Source: RYN-425 sp035542755
Lineage (GTDB): Bacteria; Patescibacteriota; Saccharimonadia; Saccharimonadales; UBA10212
Reading direction: 5' to 3'
NCBI GenBank assembly: GCA_035542755.1
Contig: DATKKU010000009.1
Location: forward strand, 1 to 39,959
Length of the DNA: 39,959 nt
The notes under the pieces are model-generated. The model worked only from the letters and a program-made list of their open reading frames with translations, was not told the DNA's origin and did no database searches. Positions 31,846 through 39,770 of the stretch are shown here, piece by piece. Every line of letters starts with the position of its first letter. Positions within the stretch are counted from its first letter, which is position 1. A program made the position numbers and the translations under genes.

Positions 31846-32741
31846 TAATAGGTTTTAGCGGGCTAGGAAAAATGGGCGGCCAAATGGTAGCCAGGTTACT
31901 GGCCGGCGGTCACGAGGTTTACGTAGTTAACCGCAGCCCCGAACCCGTAGATAAAATGGTGGCCCTCGGCGCCAAGCGCGGCGACAGCCTGGAGAATCTG
32001 ACCAAGCTGCTCAAGCCGGTAATTATTTGGCTCATGGTACCGGCCGATGTTGTAGACGAGCAGTTTAACACCATCTTAAAAACCGCGCCGATGAGCTCTA
32101 TTATTATTGACGGCGGCAACTCCAACTTTCGTGACACTCAGCGCCGGGCCGAGACCGCTAAAAGCCGAGGCATCTTTTTTGTAGACGTCGGCACTAGCGG
32201 AGGAATTTTGGGCGAAAAAAACGGCTTTTCTATGATGGTCGGCGGTGACAAGCAAGCCGTTCAGCTAATTACCCCAGTTATAGACAGCCTGGCGGCTCCT
32301 TACGGCTGGCACCACTTTGGGCCGGCCGGCAGCGGACACTACGTAAAGATGGTTCATAACGCTATTGAGTACGGCATGATGGAATCTTACGCCGAGGGTT
32401 ACCGTATGTTAAGAGAGGGGCCATACACCGAGCTGGATCTAGCCGCCGCCGGGCGCATTTGGCAGCACGGCAGCATCATAGACTCGCTGCTCAACCAGCT
32501 AACCATGGAGGCCATTGAGGAGAATCCAAGTCTAGAGGGCATAGACGGCGTAGTAGCCGAGTCCGGTGAGGCCCGCTGGACGCTGGAGCTGGCCCGTGAG
32601 CTAAATATTCCTATGCCGTCAATCCAGGCTTCGTTTGACGTACGGCTGCAGAGCCAGCAAGGCCAGGTTAACTTTGCCACCAAGCTGCTGGCAGCCATGC
32701 GCAACAAGTTCGGTGGACATAATCTAAACCCAGATCAGTAA
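31842..32741 (+). CDS. gnd: 6-phosphogluconate dehydrogenase, short (decarboxylating) type
   Basis: 299 residues, the length of the YqeC/GntZ-type enzymes rather than the 470-residue Gnd. It has an N-terminal dinucleotide site (IIGFSGLGKMGGQMVARLL), the IIIDGGNSNFRDTQRRA block (DGGNS), FVDVGTSGGILGEKNGFSMMVGG and the catalytic region GSGHYVKMVHNAIEYGMMESYAEG with the Lys and Asn of this family. It oxidises 6-phosphogluconate to ribulose 5-phosphate. It overlaps pgl by 4 bases, which supports the role of both. Confidence 0.92.
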   Translation: MIIGFSGLGKMGGQMVARLLAGGHEVYVVNRSPEPVDKMVALGAKRGDSLENLTKLLKPVIIWLMVPADVVDEQFNTILKTAPMSSIIIDGGNSNFRDTQRRAETAKSRGIFFVDVGTSGGILGEKNGFSMMVGGDKQAVQLITPVIDSLAAPYGWHHFGPAGSGHYVKMVHNAIEYGMMESYAEGYRMLREGPYTELDLAAAGRIWQHGSIIDSLLNQLTMEAIEENPSLEGIDGVVAESGEARWTLELARELNIPMPSIQASFDVRLQSQQGQVNFATKLLAAMRNKFGGHNLNPDQ

Positions 32742-32745
32742 CTTC

Positions 32746-33672
32746 TTAAGCCGTGCGACGATGAGCAGCCGCTGCCTTAGGCAGGGCGGGCGCTTTATGC
32801 TTAGCCAGCTGATTTTTTACAAAGCTAATTAAGTACGGCGTAATCAGGTAGCCAAGAACGGCGTAGGTAATGCCGCAAATCACGTCAAAAGCGTAGTGCT
32901 CGCCTTCGTAAACTACTCCAACATAAATAAGTATTGGGTAGATAAGCGACAGCGCACCCCAGCGCCGACCGTAAAGCTTAAATATAAAGATGCTAAACAG
33001 TGTGGCCACGGCGGCGTGCAGGGACGGTACGGCGGCCACCGGGTTGGGGGCGATATGGTTATATAGCGACGGAAAGTTATTGATACCCAAACTAAACCAA
33101 ACGTTGCTAGATATGCGCACAATTGGCTCGATATAGTGATTCTGGCTGGCCAGCCAGGGCGGCGCCGCCGGAAACAGCAAAAACGTCAAAAACGCACTGA
33201 AAAATACCACCATATAGGTCGTGACTACTTGCCAATAGTAGCTGTCGCGGGTCTTCCAGACCAAAATTGCCAGCCCCAGCGGCACCACAAAAAACAGCAT
33301 GTAGGGGACGTAGAGCACCACATCGTACCAGCTTGTATGTCCGCGCCACAGCCAGCGCTGCAAATATATGGTCGGCAGGTTTCCAAACAGTAGCTTGTCA
33401 ACGTGCGGCGCTAGTGTGTAGTTAACATGGCTATTTAAACTATGGGCAATACCCCGAAAAGATTCATAAACCAGCAGCAGTGCTACGAATGGTCCCAGCC
33501 TTAGCAGCATTACTATGGCCTGGCTAAAAATCATAAATACAAAAAACAAAAAAACTATTAACTTATCGGGGGTAGGGAAGCTGGGGTCGCGAATAAAAAT
33601 AGCTAGGCAGGCAGCTGTGCCGGCAACACCCAGTATTTGGAAAACTCTCTGTTTGGTTTTTACCACTAGCAT
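32746..33672 (-). CDS. PAP2_3-family membrane phosphatase/phosphotransferase
   Basis: 308 residues, about seven membrane helices. The C-terminal half holds the PAP2 motifs in the form typical of the Aur1/Ipt1-like PAP2_3 family: PSLHAAVATLFSIF (PSxH) and YEGEHYAFDVICGI (HYxxDVxxG). In family members this site acts on lipid phosphates or transfers phosphoinositol to lipids. With the PimA-like GT elsewhere in the window, a role in envelope glycolipid synthesis is plausible but not shown. The C-terminal tail is basic and Ala-rich. Confidence 0.85.
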   Translation of the reverse strand: MLVVKTKQRVFQILGVAGTAACLAIFIRDPSFPTPDKLIVFLFFVFMIFSQAIVMLLRLGPFVALLLVYESFRGIAHSLNSHVNYTLAPHVDKLLFGNLPTIYLQRWLWRGHTSWYDVVLYVPYMLFFVVPLGLAILVWKTRDSYYWQVVTTYMVVFFSAFLTFLLFPAAPPWLASQNHYIEPIVRISSNVWFSLGINNFPSLYNHIAPNPVAAVPSLHAAVATLFSIFIFKLYGRRWGALSLIYPILIYVGVVYEGEHYAFDVICGITYAVLGYLITPYLISFVKNQLAKHKAPALPKAAAAHRRTA

Positions 33673-33747
33673 TCATTGTACATTAGCGGGCTCGCGACAA
33701 GCTATTCAGCCCCATCTCAGGTAGTTTCAAGTAAAATATAGACAGTT

Positions 33748-34428
33748 ATGAGAATTCTAGTTATAGAGGATGAGCACAAGATAGCCAACGCTATTAAGCA
33801 GGGCCTGGTGCAGGAAAAGTACGCTGTAGATTTGGAATACGACAGCGACAGCGGCCTGGCCGCCGGCCTGGCCGAAAGCTACGACGTTATGATTATTGAC
33901 CGCATGCTGCCGGGCAACCTGGAGGGTATGGAAATTTGCCGAGCACTGCGCGAAAAGGGCATCCATACGCCAATACTGCTACTAACCGCCAAGGGCCAAA
34001 TCCGCGACCGGGTAGACGGACTAAACAGCGGCGCCGATGATTATCTGGTCAAGCCTTTCTCGTTTGAGGAGCTGCTAGCTAGGGTGCGGGCTCTGCTGCG
34101 CCGCCCGCCAACCAGCAGCGGCAATACCCTAAAAGTGGCCGATTTATCACTAGACACCATCACCTATCAGGTTAGCCGCGGCGGCAAATCCATTAACTTA
34201 AGCGCCAAAGAGTTTGCTCTTTTAGAGTATCTAATGCGAAGCCAGGGCCAGATTTTATCAAAGGACAACATTATCTCGCACGTTTGGGACTTTGACGCCG
34301 ACATTTTGCCCAACACCGTAGAGGTCTACATGGGTTACCTCCGCAACAAAATTGATAAGCCATTTGACGGCCCAGAGTTAATCCACACTCTGCGCGGCTT
34401 CGGCTACAAACTTGGAGCGAGTAAATGA
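33748..34428 (+). CDS. OmpR-family response regulator
   Basis: 226 residues. Receiver domain with the acidic pair (VIEDE), phospho-acceptor D51 (VMIIDRMLPG), the Thr in LLLTAKG and Lys in YLVKPFSFEELLARV. The DNA-binding winged helix follows from about residue 130 (LSAKEFALLEYLMRSQGQILSKDNIISHVWDFD, NTVEVYMGYLRNKID, TLRGFGYKL). It overlaps the sensor kinase gene by 4 bases, so the pair forms a standard two-component system. TAAAAT lies 10 bases before the ATG. Confidence 0.95.
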   Translation: MRILVIEDEHKIANAIKQGLVQEKYAVDLEYDSDSGLAAGLAESYDVMIIDRMLPGNLEGMEICRALREKGIHTPILLLTAKGQIRDRVDGLNSGADDYLVKPFSFEELLARVRALLRRPPTSSGNTLKVADLSLDTITYQVSRGGKSINLSAKEFALLEYLMRSQGQILSKDNIISHVWDFDADILPNTVEVYMGYLRNKIDKPFDGPELIHTLRGFGYKLGASK

Positions 34429-35435
34429 TTGATAATATGTTTCACTCGGCAGCGCTCAAGCTGACAGTTTGGTACCTAAGTATTATCATGATTGTCAGCA
34501 TTAGCTTTAGCGGCGCGGTTTATCACTTTGCCAGCAATGAACTTATCCGCACCAGCCAGCGCCAACAGCGTTTTTTTGACCAGTATCAGTACGAGTTTCC
34601 GCCGCAGGTGCCCGGCTATGAGAATTTCCGCGTGCGGACGCTGCAAAGTAGTATGTCGGATATCAGAGACGAGCTAGTGGTGCTTAATTTGTCGGTGCTG
34701 CTTTTGGGCGGGGCCCTTAGCTACTACATGGCCAGAAAGACGCTTCGGCCAATAGAAGATAACATGGAGGCCCAACGCCGCTTTACCGGCGATGCTAGCC
34801 ACGAGCTGCGCACGCCGCTGACTGTTATGCAGGCCGAGAACGAAGTTGCCCTGCGTAACCCCGATTTGACCAAAAAAGAGGCTGTAGACCTACTTAAAAG
34901 TAATCTAGAGGAAGTTGCCAAGCTAAAGGCCCTGTCCGACGGACTGCTGAGGCTAGCCAACATAGACAACAATCAGCTGCGCAGCGATGTCGTTTCGGCC
35001 AAGTTTGTTGCCGAGCGGGCCATTGAGCGCTGGAGCAAGGTTGCCAAAGATAAAAAAATAACCATCAAGACCGACCTAAAAGAAGTAAACGTCCAGGGCG
35101 ACCCGGACAGCCTTACCGATTTAGTATCAATTTTGCTGGACAACGCCATAAAGTACGGCGGCGGCAAGCCGGTTAGCATAAAGACCTACAAAAAAGACAA
35201 ACAAGTATTCATAGAGGTTGCCGACCACGGGCAGGGCATTGCCGCCGCCGATTTACCGCATATTTTTGACCGTTTTTACCGCGCCGATACCTCGCGCAAC
35301 AAGAACCAAATAGACGGCCACGGGCTGGGGCTGGCTATTGCCAAACAGGTGGCTGATTTACACGATGGTTCAATAGAAGTCAAAAGCTCCGCCGGCCACG
35401 GCTCTACCTTTGCCCTGCGCCTGCCAAGCGTATAA
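34425..35435 (+). CDS. Sensor histidine kinase
   Basis: 336 residues. Two membrane helices (about 13-35 and 85-103) enclose a short sensor loop of about 50 residues. The dimerisation/phosphoacceptor block is FTGDASHELRTPLTVM with H126, and the ATPase domain has N (LDNAIKYGG), G1 (VADHGQGIAAADLPHIFDRFYR) and G2 (GHGLGLAIAK). No HAMP signature is obvious and the outer loop is too small for a known sensor domain. It is coupled to the response regulator upstream and followed after 11 bases by an LCP gene, suggesting the system responds to envelope state. Confidence 0.94.
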   Translation: MIDNMFHSAALKLTVWYLSIIMIVSISFSGAVYHFASNELIRTSQRQQRFFDQYQYEFPPQVPGYENFRVRTLQSSMSDIRDELVVLNLSVLLLGGALSYYMARKTLRPIEDNMEAQRRFTGDASHELRTPLTVMQAENEVALRNPDLTKKEAVDLLKSNLEEVAKLKALSDGLLRLANIDNNQLRSDVVSAKFVAERAIERWSKVAKDKKITIKTDLKEVNVQGDPDSLTDLVSILLDNAIKYGGGKPVSIKTYKKDKQVFIEVADHGQGIAAADLPHIFDRFYRADTSRNKNQIDGHGLGLAIAKQVADLHDGSIEVKSSAGHGSTFALRLPSV

Positions 35436-35446
35436 AATAAGCGCGT

Positions 35447-36598
35447 ATGCCAAAGCCCGACTCCAGCAAGAAAGCTTTTGATATTCATAAGACTTTGCCT
35501 ACCCACCGGGCGGCCAAAACACACCAGCCCACCGGCAGAAATTCTCGCCTGGAAAAAGTTGCCGAGATTACCCCGGAAGAAAAACGCCGCGGTTTTAGCT
35601 TCAAGCGGGCGCTGGCCTCCGTCTTAGTAATTCTTTTTTTGTTTGTAATTGTTGTTGGCGTTTGGGACGCCCGCAACATCTCCTCGGCTACCAGCAAACT
35701 GTTTGGTACGGACAATGTCTTTAGCCTGCTTAGCCCAACCAGTTTAAAAAAGGATAATAACGGCCGGGTCAACGTTCTGATAGTTGGCTACTCGGCAGAT
35801 GATCCTGGCCATAGTGGCGCTAATTTAACGGATTCTATTTTGCTGCTTTCCATGAACCCATCCAATAAAACCGGCTATATGCTAAGCATCCCGCGAGATT
35901 TATATGTGGAGATTCCGGGCTTTGGCCACGCCAAAATTAACGAGGCTTACCAAGACGGCGGCATGAGCCTGCTGGAACAGGTGGTTACTAGCGATTTTGG
36001 TGTCCAGATTGGTTATTACGTAATAGTTGATTATACGGCTGTAAAACAGACGGTAGACGCTCTGGGCGGCATTACCGTCAATATTCAAAGTACCGACCCG
36101 CGCGGCCTTTACGACCCCAACATCAACACTCAGGACGGTGGCCCGCTGCTACTGCCTAACGGCCCGCAGAAATTGAACGGCCAAACGGCCTTAAACCTCA
36201 CGCGGGCCCGCGGCGACGCCTACAACTCCTACGGTTTTGCCCAGTCAGACTTTGACCGCACCCAGCATCAGCGCCAAATACTGACGGCCATCAAAGACAA
36301 GCTAAGTTGGAAATTGGTGCTCAACCCCAGTAAAAACAGCCAGATTTTAAACGCCGTAGCCAGCAACGTAAAAACCGACGTTGCTATAACCCAAGCCCGG
36401 CCGCTGTTTGGCACGTTTAACTCCATTCCTTCGGCTCAACTGCTGTCGCTTAGCCTGCGCAGTCTAAGTGGCACTAATTACTTAGTCAGCTATACAACTT
36501 CCAGCGGCCAAAGTGCGCTGGTCCCATCAGCCGGTATTGACGATTACAGCCAAATCCAGGCCGCCCTGGCTGATATCGGCAACCAAAAGACCCCTTAG
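35447..36598 (+). CDS. LytR-CpsA-Psr (LCP) family protein
   Basis: 383 residues. A basic, unstructured N-terminus (1-50) precedes a single membrane helix (ALASVLVILFLFVIVVGVW). The LCP domain follows: VNVLIVGYSADDPGHSGANLTDSILLLSMNP, MLSIPRDLYVEIPGFGHAKINEAYQDGG and LNGQTALNLTRARGDAYNSYG...DFDRTQHQRQIL, with the conserved Asp and Arg residues that bind the polyprenyl-pyrophosphate substrate. Such enzymes attach teichoic acids, arabinogalactan or capsule to peptidoglycan. The position directly after the two-component genes suggests shared control. Confidence 0.94.
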   Translation: MPKPDSSKKAFDIHKTLPTHRAAKTHQPTGRNSRLEKVAEITPEEKRRGFSFKRALASVLVILFLFVIVVGVWDARNISSATSKLFGTDNVFSLLSPTSLKKDNNGRVNVLIVGYSADDPGHSGANLTDSILLLSMNPSNKTGYMLSIPRDLYVEIPGFGHAKINEAYQDGGMSLLEQVVTSDFGVQIGYYVIVDYTAVKQTVDALGGITVNIQSTDPRGLYDPNINTQDGGPLLLPNGPQKLNGQTALNLTRARGDAYNSYGFAQSDFDRTQHQRQILTAIKDKLSWKLVLNPSKNSQILNAVASNVKTDVAITQARPLFGTFNSIPSAQLLSLSLRSLSGTNYLVSYTTSSGQSALVPSAGIDDYSQIQAALADIGNQKTP

Positions 36599-36603
36599 TT
36601 TAC

Positions 36604-36632
36604 TTTACTAATACTTATATTAGTGGTATAAT
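36604..36632 (+). promoter_or_regulatory. Promoter of the 36.67 kb gene
   Basis: TTTACT (36604-36609), 17-base spacer, TATAAT (36627-36632) preceded by TG plus one base (extended -10). The gene then has a near-perfect AAGGAGG Shine-Dalgarno sequence at 36655-36661. Confidence 0.7.
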
Positions 36633-36668
36633 TTATTTTACACAGCCCTTTTACAAGGAGGTTCAGTA

Positions 36669-37400
36669 GTGACCGTTCAGATCGAGCCGTACAGGCGCGA
36701 CGTGGTTCTGCAGACCGTGATGGACGACGAAGCTGTTCGCAGGCACGAGCTTGTGGAGCAGCTGGGCTTCAACCCAGAGCTTCAGCTCGTCGACGAGCAC
36801 GGCGACGAGGCAGCCAGCTTCTACCCGGAGCTGGCCGGCTTCGAGTTGAGCATCTGGACGCTCTTTCACCAGAGCGTCTACAGCAAGAACAAGGAGGAGT
36901 GGTCGGGGTATCACTTCGACCGCATTCCCACCGAAGTGCTGTCGCATATCGGTTTCGCTCAGGAGTTCGGCGGCTTTGACGACATCGAGCTGTGGACTCC
37001 CGAGAGGAAGGTCGAGCTGGATCCGATGGCCGTCGGCGTTGTCGGACATCGTCTGGGACACAGCGAGCTTCGCCACAGCCTCGGCCAGAACTTCGCGTTC
37101 AACCGCAACGCCCGCTTCTTCCCAATCGTCCGCTGGGGCGAGAGCCTGGAGGCGTTCGACCGCATCAAGGAACGTGCTCTTCTCAACACCATTCAGCTGA
37201 CCCACGGCTTCCGCAACAAGGTCGTTCCGCTGGGTGTGCTCAACTACATCGAGGAGCAGCTTCATAGCGGCGTCCGCAGCCCGTTCTGGATTGACAAGGC
37301 TTCGCGCCTTGCAGGCAAGCACTGCGGCGAGCGCCGCGTCTGGGTGTCGCCGCGCGAGGGAGTCGCTGCAAACGTCTGCGGCGTCTGCGGCGCACACTGA
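36669..37400 (+). CDS. Unrecognised soluble protein with C-terminal CxxC
   Basis: 243 residues, GTG start with ideal Shine-Dalgarno spacing. I do not recognise the family. It has no membrane segment; visible blocks include ELSIWTLFHQSVYSKNKEEW, HFDRIPTEVLSHIGFAQEFGGFDDIELWTPE, DPMAVGVVGHRLGHSELRHSLG and FFPIVRWGESLEAFDRIKERAL. It ends HCGERRVWVSP...NVCGVCGAH, three cysteines suggesting a zinc site. His/Arg-rich and acidic patches alternate. Codon use is strongly biased to C- and G-ending codons (TTC, AAC, CGC, CTC/CTG), unlike neighbours but like the ubiquitin-like operon. It is a single-gene unit with its own promoter and a double-hairpin terminator. Function unknown; high expression or foreign origin are both possible. 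Confidence 0.8.
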   Translation: MTVQIEPYRRDVVLQTVMDDEAVRRHELVEQLGFNPELQLVDEHGDEAASFYPELAGFELSIWTLFHQSVYSKNKEEWSGYHFDRIPTEVLSHIGFAQEFGGFDDIELWTPERKVELDPMAVGVVGHRLGHSELRHSLGQNFAFNRNARFFPIVRWGESLEAFDRIKERALLNTIQLTHGFRNKVVPLGVLNYIEEQLHSGVRSPFWIDKASRLAGKHCGERRVWVSPREGVAANVCGVCGAH

Positions 37401-37416
37401 ATCACTCCGCTGTCAG

Positions 37417-37484
37417 GGCAGGTAACCCGATTTTTCGGTTGCCTGCCCGGCGGTCTGGGAGCACCCCAGACCGCCGCCTTTTTT
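37417..37484 (+). terminator. Two tandem hairpins, second an intrinsic terminator
   Basis: Hairpin 1 pairs GGCAGGTAACC (37417-37427) with GGTTGCCTGCC (37437-37447), one G-U. Hairpin 2 is a perfect 11-bp stem, GGCGGTCTGGG (37449-37459) with CCCAGACCGCC (37465-37475), loop AGCAC, then six T (37479-37484). Strong terminator. Confidence 0.9.
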
Positions 37485-37557
37485 CAATCTTTCGTTATCA
37501 AGCCCTATCAACTTCTTAGTAACAGAGTTATAATGTCCGTGATTTAGGAGTTAGCCG

Positions 37558-38406
37558 GTGTCATCTATCCCTCAGCCCTCGCGCGAAACATATGCTTGGA
37601 CCTACGACCCTTCCAATTGGCAGGGTGTTGATATATTGCAGGGCGAAAATGAGAACCTGCCGCCCGCCATGGCGCCAAGAGCCAAAGTACGAGAATACTC
37701 CCGCGCCCGAATTAACCTTCGTGCCGGGCTAAATTTGGCGCTGCTAAGCGACCATGTAGAAATGGTCCGCTACGTAGAGGGGACTACCTTTGACCCGCCG
37801 CAAGACCAATTACCTGACGGCACGGTCGTGACACTGGAAAGTGCCCGGCTAATCTATGAGGCCTCTGGCAACCAGCAGGACGAGCAACAGGCCGAAGACG
37901 ATGAACCTCAGGTAGCAGTTTTTAAGGACTACCCCATAACGCGCCCGCACCTAAAGTATTGGCTGGATTATCAAACGCTGGAGCCGGAGCAACAGCTTGG
38001 TCTGCTGGGCACCGAGATAATCGGTATTTCGGACCCCCAAATAGCCTATATACACCAGGTCCATTGGGGAGTCCTTAGAAGTTCTAAAAACGGCTCGCGC
38101 GCGGTCCAGTTATTTAATTTTCAAAAACCACACCTGGCGGAGTTCGGCGGTTTGCCGCTTGTTAAACTTGGGTCTGTTAGTAAAGAAGACGTTGAGGCGA
38201 TGTGGGCTATTGAACTACCTATAGAAATCGGTCAGGTAAAAAACTTGGGGACGCTTGCCCTAGATGGCTTTTATACTGCGGCCATGACTAAAGTTCTTGG
38301 CATTGACGTTATACATATGACCGAGCCCAAGGATAACGGCGGCCGCCGCGGGCCGCGCCTACCCCACAAAAAAAGCCTGCCTAAGTTTTTGCCCAGCCGC
38401 AGCTAG
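37558..38406 (+). CDS. Unrecognised 282-residue protein
   Basis: GTG start at 37558 with TTAGGAGTT upstream and TATAAT at 37529-37534. No membrane segment and no family I recognise. The middle holds a Gln/Glu/Asp-rich linker (about 103-118) and the C-terminus is basic and Pro-rich (RRGPRLPHKKSLPKFLPSRS). The two halves flanking the linker look like separate alpha/beta regions (YSRARINLRAGLNLALLSDHVEMV; YIHQVHWGVLRSSKNGSRAVQLF). Codon use is like that of ordinary genes in the window. Function unknown. Confidence 0.75.
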   Translation: MSSIPQPSRETYAWTYDPSNWQGVDILQGENENLPPAMAPRAKVREYSRARINLRAGLNLALLSDHVEMVRYVEGTTFDPPQDQLPDGTVVTLESARLIYEASGNQQDEQQAEDDEPQVAVFKDYPITRPHLKYWLDYQTLEPEQQLGLLGTEIIGISDPQIAYIHQVHWGVLRSSKNGSRAVQLFNFQKPHLAEFGGLPLVKLGSVSKEDVEAMWAIELPIEIGQVKNLGTLALDGFYTAAMTKVLGIDVIHMTEPKDNGGRRGPRLPHKKSLPKFLPSRS

Positions 38407-38436
38407 ATATTTGTCCTATCCGCCAGTCAGGCTAAG

Positions 38437-38465
38437 TTGAAGTATTGATTATTATATGTTAAAGT
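38437..38465 (+). promoter_or_regulatory. Promoter of the 38.6 kb gene
   Basis: TTGAAG (38437-38442), 17-base spacer, TAAAGT (38460-38465) preceded by TG plus one base (extended -10). The -10 hexamer is weak, so this is a moderate call. Confidence 0.45.
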
Positions 38466-38469
38466 ATGC

Positions 38470-38601
38470 CTAGCGTGCGACGGGTGTTTTTGACCCCCGC
38501 CATAGCACCTAACAATTTGCCTTACGAACCACCTGAAAGATTAAGGCCAAGCCCCTATGGGGCTAGGCTTAACCCGGGCTTCGGCCCCAATCTACGGGAG
38601 G
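38470..38601 (+). promoter_or_regulatory. Structured 5' leader of the 38.6 kb gene
   Basis: Between promoter and start codon lie several short inverted repeats: GGGT/ACCC around GTTTTTG (about 38480-38495), AGCCCC/GGGGCT around TAT (38550-38564), and GGGC-TTCG-GCCC (38576-38587), a UUCG tetraloop hairpin. GGGAGG follows at 38596-38601. No riboswitch class is recognised. Regulation is possible but not shown. Confidence 0.4.
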
Positions 38602-38605
38602 CTGC

Positions 38606-38920
38606 ATGAAGCGTTTGCTCATGGTACTTTTCTTCCTCGGCGGCCTGGCGCTGGCTGTCTACGTCGGCGTCTTCGTGGTGCTGATGAACGGCATCAGCGA
38701 CACCGTCAACGGCATCAAGGCCACCCCCACCGATGCACACCAAATCGCTTGGGGGCTTGTGCAGGTCTGCGTCCTTGCCGAGGCAGTGGCCGGCAGCATC
38801 TTGCTCGTCTTCTGGCTCATCGCCGGCGTGCTCTTCATGAGTGACGATGGCTTCCGCGGCCGCCCCCTCAGCCGCGGCGGAATCCCGTTCCGTAGCTCCG
38901 GCAAGTGGCCCGGCTTCTAG
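38606..38920 (+). CDS. Small two-helix membrane protein, unrecognised
   Basis: 104 residues. A first helix (LLMVLFFLGGLALAVYVGVFVVL) and a second (VCVLAEAVAGSILLVFWLIAGVLFM) enclose a short loop with GISDTVNGIKATPTDAHQIA; a Gly/Arg-rich tail ends GRPLSRGGIPFRSSGKWPGF. The GGGAGG Shine-Dalgarno sequence, C-ending codons (TTC, CTC, ATC) and perfect terminator hairpin set it apart from neighbours and link it in style to the 36.67 kb gene and the ubiquitin-like operon. Family and function unknown. Confidence 0.75.
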   Translation: MKRLLMVLFFLGGLALAVYVGVFVVLMNGISDTVNGIKATPTDAHQIAWGLVQVCVLAEAVAGSILLVFWLIAGVLFMSDDGFRGRPLSRGGIPFRSSGKWPGF

Positions 38921-38938
38921 GTTCGTTCGTGCAGGCAG

Positions 38939-38966
38939 CCCACAGTCCGGGCAACCGGACTGTGGG
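38939..38966 (+). terminator. Terminator hairpin after the 38.6 kb gene
   Basis: A perfect 12-bp stem, CCCACAGTCCGG (38939-38950) with CCGGACTGTGGG (38955-38966), loop GCAA. ATTTTTATT follows about 8 bases later, so the U-tract is displaced. Confidence 0.75.
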
Positions 38967-39063
38967 CGCACAAATTTTTATTAACTACCCCTAATGAAGC
39001 ACCCTATTATCTTCTTTGCAGCAGGGTTATAATTAGCCTAAAGTTCAGAGAGGATGCCTACTT

Positions 39064-39534
39064 ATGAAATTTGATAAGAACCCCCCCACAGACAAGCACA
39101 AGCACGGCCTGGTTTTTGAATCCGAGCACGACGAAGTTGAAGCAGTGGCCGCTGCCTATAGAGAGGTCGTAAATCAGAAGGCCAAGTCAGGTAAGATTAG
39201 CGATATCAAAAAGCACGAGCGCGATTTCTCGCAGTGGGGAAATTTCCCGGACCAAACAATTCTGACCAATCATCCTCTGCAGATAGCTTTGCTGTTAGAA
39301 GGCTTTTATGGCCGAACTGCTGAGGCCGTTCGCGAGATTGTGGCCAGCTGTTTTGAACCGGCTTTTGATAGTGACGCTATAGCCAGGCGGATAGACTTGG
39401 GCGAAAAGGCCTTTCAGCTGGCCGGGCTAATAAAATTAGAGTACGACAACGATACTTTGGACCAAATGCTAGACGACCACGGCGTGTCGCTGTTCGCCAC
39501 GCCCGCAGAAGCCCCCGAACACCCGTTTGACTAG
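39064..39534 (+). CDS. Unrecognised 156-residue helical protein
   Basis: Soluble, mostly helical, acidic. It begins MKFDKNPPTDKHKHGLVFES and contains NHPLQIALLLEGFYGRTAEAVREIVASCFEP followed by another helical pair, DAIARRIDLGEKAFQLAGLI. No catalytic or metal motif is seen and no family is recognised. TATAAT at 39028-39033 and GAGAGGA before the ATG support expression as a single-gene unit. Codon use is ordinary for the window. Confidence 0.7.
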   Translation: MKFDKNPPTDKHKHGLVFESEHDEVEAVAAAYREVVNQKAKSGKISDIKKHERDFSQWGNFPDQTILTNHPLQIALLLEGFYGRTAEAVREIVASCFEPAFDSDAIARRIDLGEKAFQLAGLIKLEYDNDTLDQMLDDHGVSLFATPAEAPEHPFD

Positions 39535-39579
39535 CGCCTTATGACTATTAACTTCCCCCGAACAGAGGTATATATTTTT

Positions 39580-39720
39580 GCTACCTTGGGCGGCAAGGTA
39601 GCACCCACCGCCGGGCTGCGTTCAAACGTAGAGCTACTTCGCTTGCCAAAAATCGGGCCAAGCCGAGCGCCCTTCGGTTGAACGTACGTTTGGCCACGTA
39701 CTTTTTGGCTGCACTCAGTC
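39580..39720 (+). repeat. Intergenic stretch rich in inverted repeats before the methyltransferase
   Basis: The 236-base gap 39535-39770 has no ORF I trust. It holds a perfect 9-bp hairpin, GCTACCTTG / CAAGGTAGC with loop GGCGG (39580-39602), GCCAAAAA paired with a distant TTTTTGGC (about 39645-39710), CCGA...TTCGG, and the palindrome AACGTACGTT. There is no T-run after the hairpin, so it is not a standard terminator. The composition resembles the 4747-4932 and 22248-22411 gaps. Confidence 0.5.
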
Positions 39721-39770
39721 TTCTGTTTGAGCCGATACCCGGAATATATTAATCCTGATACAATATAAGC

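Noticed and set aside
36663..37397. A long open frame of 244 codons on the minus strand opposite the 36.67 kb gene
   Set aside because: Its length follows from the C/G-ending codon bias of the plus-strand gene, which removes stops from the antisense frame. Promoter, Shine-Dalgarno sequence and terminator all serve the plus strand.
38555..38971. Minus-strand open frame of 138 codons opposite the 38.6 kb gene
   Set aside because: Low-complexity Ala/Glu/Asp/Gly translation, running through the terminator hairpin, and again explained by codon bias of the plus-strand membrane protein.
39580..39602. Perfect hairpin considered as an intrinsic terminator or part of a tRNA
   Set aside because: No T-run follows on either strand, and no D-arm, anticodon arm or T-arm can be built around it.
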